The notes beneath the pieces were generated by a model that saw nothing but the letters and a program-made list of their open reading frames with translations, was not told where the DNA came from and did not search any database. This document shows, piece by piece, positions 7,984 through 13,185 of a stretch of 14,844 bases of DNA (position 1 is its first letter; the number at the start of each line of letters is the position of its first letter). The stretch is taken from positions 1 through 14,844 of the forward strand of contig QFOI01000045.1 in the NCBI GenBank assembly GCA_003241175.1, given 5' to 3'. Position numbers and translations under genes: made by a program. Origin of the DNA: Pseudopedobacter saltans (lineage in GTDB: Bacteria; Bacteroidota; Bacteroidia; Chitinophagales; Chitinophagaceae).

Positions 7984-9037
7984 AGCTATTTAAATTTATG
8001 TGTAAACTAACTTTGAAAATACCCTGGTCACTAACGGTAACTAAATCATAATCGGCGTACAATAGTTCCAGTTGACGTTGGGAACTTTTCAGCCCAATTT
8101 TTTTAGTGTCTAATTCTTTGGCAATGTCTTCAACGCTGTTAGCTATTTCAAAATGCAAATGCCCTTTTTGCAGGGCTAAATGTATACGTATAAATGATTC
8201 ACTATGGTGTTCACTGGCGCCGTGTTTAAACGCATTTTCTATCAAGGGCAATAGTATGAGTGGTGCAATAGGTTGTAGGGGATCATCTATTTGTATGAGA
8301 AACTCTAATGAAAGACTATCTGTAAAGCGAATTTTTTGCAGCGCTACATAATCTTCTAAAAAGTCTATTTCTTGTTCCATACTTATAGTATCGTTGCCAG
8401 CTTCATAGAGTGTAAAGCTTAATAGTTCAGACAACTTTAGGATGACTTCGGGTGCTTGATCGCTTTTTTTTCGCGCTAAGGCGTAAATATTATTAAGTGT
8501 GTTAAACAAAAAGTGAGGATTTAATTGGCTCTTTAGCAATAGCAATTCTGTATTCAGTTTTTCCTTAATCAAAATCTGTTCGCGTGCGGCCGCTGCCAGC
8601 TTACTATCCATGAATCTAATGGTGATTAAAAACGCGGCAGGAAATGCAGCCTCAACCATAATACTCAGGAAACGTACTGGATCTATAAACTTATCACCCG
8701 GTAAGTGTTTAAATAAGAAAATATATGGAAACACAAATAAGCGCATAATAGCAATAACACTAAGTACTGCTAGAATATAGGGAACTATAATAATTAAGAA
8801 GCGATTCAATATTCTTTTAGTATTGTCCATGATGTACTCAAGGCCAAAGCCTGCTATGTAATAAGCAAATGCTATGAGTGGACTAACGTAAAGGAGTGTA
8901 CCCAGGGCCACTTTCAATAGCAAATAATGTTGATTTTTTAAATTGAGTACATTGCCCTTAAGCCAAAAAAAATCGAGGTACATCACGATGAACCAATAGA
9001 GCATCCAGAAAATCAGGTGATGTACAACTCGCTTCAT
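7970..9037 (-). CDS. LytS-type membrane histidine kinase
   Basis: I place the start at ATG 9037 (355 residues, MKRVVHHLIFWMLYW), because the longer frame needs a TTG at 9055 and adds only six unremarkable residues. About four hydrophobic segments (roughly 8-24, 42-66, 78-106 and 125-142) form the sensor region; no extracellular domain of any size is present. A short coiled region leads to the His_kinase domain: LKSQLNPHFLFNTLNN with the likely phospho-acceptor H175, then an ATPase part with LLPLIENAFKHG (N268) and IGLKSSQRQLELLY. This is the PF06580 class that pairs with LytTR regulators. The stop lies within the regulator gene. With almost no loop sequence the signal is probably membrane-borne or delivered by another protein. 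Confidence 0.93.
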   Translation of the reverse strand: MKRVVHHLIFWMLYWFIVMYLDFFWLKGNVLNLKNQHYLLLKVALGTLLYVSPLIAFAYYIAGFGLEYIMDNTKRILNRFLIIIVPYILAVLSVIAIMRLFVFPYIFLFKHLPGDKFIDPVRFLSIMVEAAFPAAFLITIRFMDSKLAAAAREQILIKEKLNTELLLLKSQLNPHFLFNTLNNIYALARKKSDQAPEVILKLSELLSFTLYEAGNDTISMEQEIDFLEDYVALQKIRFTDSLSLEFLIQIDDPLQPIAPLILLPLIENAFKHGASEHHSESFIRIHLALQKGHLHFEIANSVEDIAKELDTKKIGLKSSQRQLELLYADYDLVTVSDQGIFKVSLHINLNSYGKF

Positions 9038-9111
9038 GTGTTCAAAAGTCGGCAAAAAAAGGTGAATTTCTTATTGCGTCAACCAACAACACCAAAATGT
9101 CTACAAATAGC

Positions 9112-9228
9112 AGTTTTGACCTTTGAATTTGCAAAATAATAATTGCAAAGCCACTACGGCCAATACAGACAGCAGCAATGTACGTCTATACGATTTTCGT
9201 TGTAGGAATTAGAGTTAATAGTTTTGAC
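9112..9228. repeat. Short direct repeats in the kinase/lipoprotein intergenic region
   Basis: AGTTTTGAC occurs at 9112-9120 and again at 9220-9228. Each copy is followed after 3-4 bases by GAATT. Between them TTGCAAA is repeated at 9129-9135 and 9143-9149, 14 bases apart, flanked by CTTTG (9121) and CAAAG (9146-9150). This 212-base region separates the divergent kinase and lipoprotein genes. Repeats spaced by about one helical turn or more suit a LytTR-type operator, but the core does not closely fit the published LytTR consensus that I know. Confidence 0.35.
9200..9226 (+). promoter_or_regulatory. Candidate promoter of the small lipoprotein gene
   Basis: TAGTTTTG (9219-9226) fits the Bacteroidota -7 consensus TAnnTTTG. 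A TTG at 9200-9202 could be the -33 element, though its 16-base spacing is a little short. The box ends 23 bases before the chosen ATG at 9250, giving a short leader, and overlaps the second AGTTTTGAC repeat. Confidence 0.45.
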
Positions 9229-9249
9229 ACCGAATTAAAATTTAAAAAC

Positions 9250-9651
9250 ATGAAAAGATTTTTAGTCGCTACATCTATTGCATTCCTAGCCTTAACATCC
9301 TGCAGTAAAGATGACTCTTCAACACCTACACCAAGCACGCCAAAATCCCGCGATGTGAAATATGAAATTAGTGGTTCATTTTCTGGCCAAATAAGTTTTA
9401 TTAGTTCCGACAATGTAAATGGAATTGATGCCGTAACCGTACCAAATTTGCCCTGGACCAAAGAAAAAAAATACAGCACAAATGTACTGGCTATTGGCAC
9501 CGGTGGTAGTTCGGCCACTGTTAGTGCAAGCAATGCGGGCAAAACAGTAACTCTTAAAATCTATGTTGGCGGTAAAGAAGTAAGAACAGGAACGGTTACC
9601 GCCGATGCCAATGGCGCGGTGAGCTTACCAGCTCTTGCTTATACATTTTAA
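9250..9651 (+). CDS. Small lipoprotein, MmpS-like
   Basis: The start at ATG 9250 gives 133 residues with a textbook lipoprotein signal: MKRFLVATSIAFLALTSC, lipobox LTSC with C18, then SKDDSS and a Thr/Pro/Ser linker. The upstream ATG at 9178 would bury this signal and is rejected. The mature domain begins VKYEISGSFSGQISF, has LPW near the middle and a later KIYVGGKEV strand. This pattern resembles the single beta-sandwich of MmpS-type transport accessory proteins, written from memory of that family. Lipid anchoring to the inner or outer membrane is expected. The gene is divergent from the LytS/LytTR pair and could be its target. No substrate or transporter partner is encoded nearby, so the role is open. 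Confidence 0.7.
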   Translation: MKRFLVATSIAFLALTSCSKDDSSTPTPSTPKSRDVKYEISGSFSGQISFISSDNVNGIDAVTVPNLPWTKEKKYSTNVLAIGTGGSSATVSASNAGKTVTLKIYVGGKEVRTGTVTADANGAVSLPALAYTF

Positions 9652-9761
9652 TAGACTAACTTACTGCTGAACAAAAAAATGGAAAGAAACAGATTTATAT
9701 AAAAATGCAGTTTGGAATATCAGAACCTGCCATATTTCCCACCAACTTTCATAGCTTTTTC

Positions 9762-10544
9762 CTACCAACTACCGCCAGCTCCACCTCCACCAGTAGAACC
9801 TCCACCAAAACCACCAAATCCTCCTCCTCCGCTATCTCCACCGAAACCGCCACCAAAACTACTTCCACCACCACCTCCAAACCATATTGGTGGAAACCAA
9901 GTACCGGAACCTCTACGGCTCATCATACCTCCTCCGCCACCCTTTTTGATAATCAATATAATGACAATAACAATGATGATGAATATCACTATAGCCGTGC
10001 CACTATCTCCTGAATTATTATCCCTAACTCTTGGCGTATGGTATTCTCCTGCAGCCGCAGCGGCCAATGCATCCGTTCCTTTATCAATTCCCGTATAGTA
10101 ATCCCCCGTTTTGAAATAGGGTGTTATCTGATTGGCAATAATGTCGGAAGCTGTTATGTCAGGTATCGCACCTTCTAAACCATAACCCGTAGCTATCCAC
10201 ACTTTTCTGTCCTGCAGTGCGACTAACAACAAAACACCATTGTCGTTTTTCTTACCGCCAATACCCCAACTCCTGAAAAGCTTAACCGCATAATCTTCTA
10301 TTGGGTATCCATCCAAAGTCTTGATGGTAACGATAGCTATTTGGTTAGATGTACTATCGTCCAAGGCATAAAGCTTCTTTTCTAATGCGGCTTTTTGAGA
10401 AGAAGAAAAAATACCTGCAAAGTCATTCACCAATTTTGGAGGATTGGGAGCAGTAGGAATGTTTTGAGCGCTTGCCTGCAATACTAGTAATAATGCTGCG
10501 CATAAGGCAAATGCTATTTTATGTATATAGTTTCTTTTTTTCAA
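9762..10544 (-). CDS. Exported TPM-domain protein with Gly-rich tail
   Basis: I choose a TTG start at 10544 (260 residues). It yields an ideal signal peptide (KKRNYIHKIAFALCAALLL, ending ASAQ) and begins 31 bases after the upstream gene. A longer TTG-initiated frame from 10679 would overlap that gene by 104 bases and put a non-signal stretch first. The mature part is a TPM domain (about 36-165: NDFAGIFSSSQKAALE, NQIAIVTI, NGVLLLVALQDRKVWIATGYGLEG). After a linker there is one strong transmembrane helix (IVIFIIIVIVIILII, about 193-207) and a Gly/Ser/Phe-rich tail ending GGSW, as in many YgcG-like TPM proteins. The TPM domain would face the periplasm. TPM proteins are linked to membrane-protein quality control (photosystem II repair in plants); the bacterial role is not settled. 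It is the last gene of the lemA-TPM-TPM operon. Confidence 0.85.
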   Translation of the reverse strand: MKKRNYIHKIAFALCAALLLVLQASAQNIPTAPNPPKLVNDFAGIFSSSQKAALEKKLYALDDSTSNQIAIVTIKTLDGYPIEDYAVKLFRSWGIGGKKNDNGVLLLVALQDRKVWIATGYGLEGAIPDITASDIIANQITPYFKTGDYYTGIDKGTDALAAAAAGEYHTPRVRDNNSGDSGTAIVIFIIIVIVIILIIKKGGGGGMMSRRGSGTWFPPIWFGGGGGSSFGGGFGGDSGGGGFGGFGGGSTGGGGAGGSW

Positions 10545-10575
10545 AAAAATTCTTTTTTGGATAGCTCTTCCGAGA

Positions 10576-11040
10576 TCATTTGCCAAACACAAGGTCATCC
10601 GGCAATTCGTTTTTATCCGTTTTAGGATCATAAGGAAACTTCTCACTAAGCGCCGTTCCGAGATCTTTAACAATATCAATCACCCCTTGTGTATAATCTC
10701 TTTTGTCAAATGATTGCAAAAGGGAAGAAACTTCATTGTTCCAATATTCCTGCCCCAATTTTTGGTGAATGCCTTCATCGCCATATATTGCAAGTTGCCT
10801 ATGCTTTACGGCGATATACAACAAAACAGCATTTCGTTGTTCGGTTTTTTCCATCTGGAGACCACCAAACACTTCGTATGCGCGATCAATGGGATCTACA
10901 AAACGACATTTGTTTTCGATAAAAACACGGATTTCTCCACTCGTGTTTTTTTCCGCAGACTGGATGGCGGTCACAATTCTTTCCTGCTCATCCGCAGAAA
11001 AGAATTGTATGGGTTTGTTTGTATTGAAAATAGAAAACAT
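10576..11040 (-). CDS. Soluble TPM-domain protein
   Basis: This 154-residue protein is a single TPM (Thylakoid/Psb32/MOLO-1-like) domain: FSADEQERIVTAIQSAEKN at the N-terminus, then SGEIRVFIE, RNAVLLYIAVKHRQLAIYGDEGIH and a C-terminal helix region with EKFPYDP. It has no signal peptide or transmembrane helix, so it is probably cytoplasmic or a peripheral membrane partner. This contrasts with the exported paralogue downstream. It lies 9 bases after lemA and its TGA (10576-10578) overlaps an out-of-frame ATG. A lemA gene followed by two TPM genes of this kind is a recurrent arrangement in bacteria, suggesting the three products work as a membrane-associated set. The reaction, if any, is unknown. 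Confidence 0.85.
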   Translation of the reverse strand: MFSIFNTNKPIQFFSADEQERIVTAIQSAEKNTSGEIRVFIENKCRFVDPIDRAYEVFGGLQMEKTEQRNAVLLYIAVKHRQLAIYGDEGIHQKLGQEYWNNEVSSLLQSFDKRDYTQGVIDIVKDLGTALSEKFPYDPKTDKNELPDDLVFGK

Positions 11041-11049
11041 AGTTGATTT

Positions 11050-11631
11050 TTAGAATTCAACTTTAGGCGCATTCTGAGCCGCTGCATCCGCTTGAAAAGG
11101 TGCTTTTTGCTTAAAGCCGGTGATACCAGCTATGATATTGCCAGGAAAAGTACGTACTGCGGTGTTGTAAGACTGTACAGCAGTATTGTAATCATTTCTG
11201 GACACATTGATTCTGTTTTCGGTTCCTTCCAATTGTGCCTGAAGACCTCTAAACGCGTCATTGGCTCTCAAAGTTGGGTAGTTTTCGGACACCATCAATA
11301 GACGTCCCAATGCTTGAGAAAGTTGACCTTGAGCCGCTTGGAACTCTTGCAATTTTTCGGGAGTGAGATCCTTTGGATCAACTTTTATCTGAGTGGCAGA
11401 GGCTCTTGCGTTTATCACATTTTCCAAAGTGGACTTTTCGAAATTAGCTTCTCCTTTGACAGTATTGACCAAATTAGGGATAAGATCGGCTCTTCGCTGA
11501 TAAGCACTTTGAACATTTGCCCATGCAGTTTGCGTATTGGTATCTTGCGTTACCAAACTGTTGTATTTGCTACAACCCAAACCGCCAAAAATGATCAATA
11601 ACACAATGACGACAATAAGACCTTTTTTCAT
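11050..11631 (-). CDS. lemA: LemA family membrane protein
   Basis: The protein has 193 residues, the usual LemA length. An N-terminal hydrophobic segment (KKGLIVVIVLLIIFGG, residues 2-17) is followed by GLGCSKYN, where the Cys could be lipidated, and then the LemA helical domain. Family-typical stretches are NTQTAWANVQSAYQRRADLIPNLVNTVK, the ALGRLLMVSENYP region, LRANDAFRGLQAQLEGTENRI and YNTAVRTFPG. The bulk would be periplasmic or on the far side of the inner membrane, forming long antiparallel helices. LemA proteins are conserved but without a defined biochemical role; co-occurrence with TPM proteins is the best clue. It is first in the operon and preceded by a good -7 box. Confidence 0.93.
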   Translation of the reverse strand: MKKGLIVVIVLLIIFGGLGCSKYNSLVTQDTNTQTAWANVQSAYQRRADLIPNLVNTVKGEANFEKSTLENVINARASATQIKVDPKDLTPEKLQEFQAAQGQLSQALGRLLMVSENYPTLRANDAFRGLQAQLEGTENRINVSRNDYNTAVQSYNTAVRTFPGNIIAGITGFKQKAPFQADAAAQNAPKVEF

Positions 11632-11659
11632 AGAATTGTTTGGTTTTTAATATTTTAAT

Positions 11660-11667
11660 CAAATTTA
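11660..11667 (-). promoter_or_regulatory. Candidate -7 box for the lemA-TPM operon
   Basis: On the minus strand the sequence reads TAAATTTG, an exact TAnnTTTG match, 28 bases upstream of the lemA ATG (11631). No TTG is found at the ideal -33 distance; the nearest is about 28 bases upstream of the box. Confidence 0.45.
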
Positions 11668-11762
11668 TATGAATTGTTTGAATATGATCGGTATTCAATC
11701 CTTTTTTTGAACCGCTTATGTATTTTCTCCTTTTTAAACCAAACTATTGCAGCCTAAAATAA

Positions 11763-11788
11763 ATAGATTAAATCTATAAGTTTATAGA
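11763..11788. promoter_or_regulatory. OxyR-like operator upstream of ahpC
   Basis: ATAGATTAAATCTAT (11763-11777) is a perfect palindrome around one base and fits the OxyR half-site pattern ATAGnTnnnAnCTAT at every specified position. A second palindrome, TCTATAAGTTTATAGA (11773-11788), shares its CTAT and supplies another ATAG 6 bases further on; the classic OxyR spacing is 7. The second full half-site is degenerate. The cluster lies about 85-110 bases before the ahpC start and just upstream of a -7-like TATATTTA at 11806-11813, as expected for an activator. AT-richness makes chance matches easier, and a PerR-like reading of the second palindrome is possible. Confidence 0.5.
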
Positions 11789-11805
11789 ATATTTAATTCA
11801 TTATC

Positions 11806-11813
11806 TATATTTA
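11806..11813 (+). promoter_or_regulatory. Weak -7-like box before ahpC
   Basis: TATATTTA differs from TAnnTTTG only in the last base and lies 57 bases before the ahpC ATG. A substandard box next to an OxyR-like site would suit activator-dependent transcription, but the match is weak in AT-rich DNA. Confidence 0.25.
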
Positions 11814-11870
11814 AATAACCGAACTTCGCAGTCATCAATCAATCGTTATAACATAAAAAACTATAAAGTA

Positions 11871-12437
11871 ATGAGTAGAGTATTATCTATTGGCAGCAAG
11901 TTCCCAGAATTTTCAAAAACATCCGTAGTCGAAATCGATGTTGACGCACCAGGAAAAGAATTCAAAACAATCGACAACAGCTATATTCAAGGCAAATGGG
12001 CTGTGTTGTTTTGGTGGCCAAAAGATTTCACTTTTGTATGTCCTACTGAAATAGCAGAATTCAACAAAAATTTTGATGAATTTGATGACCGTGACACTGT
12101 ATTGTTGGGTGCATCCACTGATTCTGAATTCGTTCACTTGGCATGGCGCCGTGACAACGAAAACTTGAGAGACCTTAAGTTTCCGATGATTGCGGATACT
12201 TCCAAATCTTTGGCAGAAGAATTGGGAATTTTGGCAGAACCAGAAAAAGTTGCTTATCGTGCAACATTCATCATCGATCCGGATGGTATCATACGTTGGA
12301 CTTCTATCAACGATTTGAACGTAGGTCGTAACGTACAAGAAGTTGTCCGCGTATTGGACGCATTGCAAACCGACGAATTGTGCCCTTGCAACTGGAAAAA
12401 AGGTGAAAAAACCTTGAATGAAACTTTAGGATTATAG
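11871..12437 (+). CDS. ahpC: AhpC-type 2-Cys peroxiredoxin
   Basis: This 188-residue cytosolic enzyme reduces hydrogen peroxide, organic hydroperoxides and peroxynitrite. The peroxidatic site is DFTFVCPTE with C57 and T54, and the supporting Arg is R130 in VAYRATFIIDP. The C-terminus has DELCPCNWKKGE with two cysteines, C171 and C173. The CPC-W ending is the feature of actinobacterial-type AhpC (Mycobacterium), where both C-terminal cysteines take part and AhpD is the reductant, rather than AhpF. The gene next door encodes an AhpD-like CxxC protein and no ahpF is present in the window, consistent with that scheme. An OxyR-like palindrome lies in the 239-base region upstream, which also holds the divergent lemA promoter. 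Confidence 0.96.
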   Translation: MSRVLSIGSKFPEFSKTSVVEIDVDAPGKEFKTIDNSYIQGKWAVLFWWPKDFTFVCPTEIAEFNKNFDEFDDRDTVLLGASTDSEFVHLAWRRDNENLRDLKFPMIADTSKSLAEELGILAEPEKVAYRATFIIDPDGIIRWTSINDLNVGRNVQEVVRVLDALQTDELCPCNWKKGEKTLNETLGL

Positions 12438-12472
12438 TTCTTTAGTTACAATATTTGATACACATGAGGAGG

Positions 12473-12493
12473 GGCGGATTTATTCCGCCTTTT
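12473..12493 (+). terminator. Terminator/attenuator between ahpC and ahpD
   Basis: GGCGGA (12473-12478) pairs with TCCGCC (12484-12489) around TTTAT, followed by TTTT. It lies 35 bases after the ahpC stop and 19 before the ahpD ATG. It probably ends most ahpC transcripts and lets some read through to ahpD, giving more peroxiredoxin than reductant. A separate ahpD promoter is not evident in the remaining bases. Confidence 0.7.
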
Positions 12494-12512
12494 CTAAAAA
12501 TAGTATAAAAAA

Positions 12513-13103
12513 ATGGCCGAAGTTTTAAATGAAACGCTATCCAAACTTTTGGAAGCAGTAAAAGTGGAAGACTATACACCTTCCTTGAATGCAGATGCAT
12601 TGATCAACGTGGAAGCCCGTTATCTAAAAGACTTAAAAATCAACGTAGGAAACGTTATCAACAACGTCCAATATTTGACAAAAAAAGAAGCAGCGTTTTT
12701 AGCCTTGGCAACAGCAATCAATGAAAAATCACTGGTTTTGGAAAAAGGTTTTACTGCCTTAGCCAAACAAGAAGGTGCAACTGAAGAAGAAATCGCAGAA
12801 GTAGTTGCTGCAACATCGTTGATGAATGCCAACAACGTATTTTACAGGTTCCGTCACTTCATGAATAAAGAATCTTACAATAGCATGCCAGCTGGAATCA
12901 AAATGAGCATCATGATGAATCCAGTTTTGGGTAAAGAATTTTTCGAATTGTTAAGTTTGGGTGTTTCTGCACTGAACGGCTGTGAAATGTGTGTTACCTC
13001 ACATGAAGCTTCCGTAAAACAACACGGAGGTTCTGAGCAACGCATTTTTGAAGCGGTGAAGTTAGTTGCAGTTATCAAAAGTTTTGTAGTAGTAGTCAGC
13101 TAG
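12513..13103 (+). CDS. ahpD: AhpD-like alkylhydroperoxidase/AhpC reductase
   Basis: This 196-residue all-helical protein belongs to the carboxymuconolactone decarboxylase/AhpD fold. The catalytic motif near the C-terminus is NGCEMCVTSHEAS, with C157, C160 and H164. E145 sits 12 residues before the first Cys, as E118 does in the Mycobacterium enzyme. The His between the cysteines there (CGHC) is replaced by Met here (CEMC), so the proton relay may be altered. In Mycobacterium, AhpD is reduced by dihydrolipoamide acyltransferase/Lpd and passes electrons to AhpC; the adjacent AhpC with its CPC tail suggests the same partnership. The gene starts 75 bases after ahpC, beyond a hairpin terminator. 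It is full length, and a strong terminator follows. Confidence 0.9.
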   Translation: MAEVLNETLSKLLEAVKVEDYTPSLNADALINVEARYLKDLKINVGNVINNVQYLTKKEAAFLALATAINEKSLVLEKGFTALAKQEGATEEEIAEVVAATSLMNANNVFYRFRHFMNKESYNSMPAGIKMSIMMNPVLGKEFFELLSLGVSALNGCEMCVTSHEASVKQHGGSEQRIFEAVKLVAVIKSFVVVVS

Positions 13104-13137
13104 GTTTTAGAGATTAATAGAAAGGTTAAGTACGGAA

Positions 13138-13166
13138 ACGGTCATCCAGTTGGATGACCGTTTTTT
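13138..13166. terminator. Strong terminator after ahpD
   Basis: ACGGTCATCC (13138-13147) pairs perfectly with GGATGACCGT (13152-13161) around AGTT, then a T-run to 13166. It lies 34 bases after the ahpD stop. The convergent lectin gene ends at 13186 on the other strand. A short A-run on the left (13136-13138) may make it weakly bidirectional. Confidence 0.88.
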
Positions 13167-13185
13167 GTACAATTATTTGTATTTT

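Noticed and set aside
9178..9249. Upstream ATG extension of the small lipoprotein
   Set aside because: It would add 24 residues in front of a complete lipoprotein signal and overlaps the likely promoter.
9705..10098. Pro-rich and Ser/Thr-rich plus-strand frames
   Set aside because: They are the antisense of the Gly-rich tail and transmembrane region of the exported TPM gene; the repeat-rich composition keeps other frames open.
10545..10679. N-terminal extension of the exported TPM protein
   Set aside because: It overlaps the preceding TPM gene by over 100 bases, is highly basic and places the signal peptide internally.
10689..11601. Plus-strand frames opposite lemA and the TPM gene
   Set aside because: They are antisense shadows with no recognisable features; the minus-strand proteins match known families over their full length.
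12466..12474. GAGGAGGGG as a Shine-Dalgarno for ahpD
   Set aside because: It is almost 40 bases before the ATG, overlaps the terminator stem, and genes here generally lack Shine-Dalgarno sequences.
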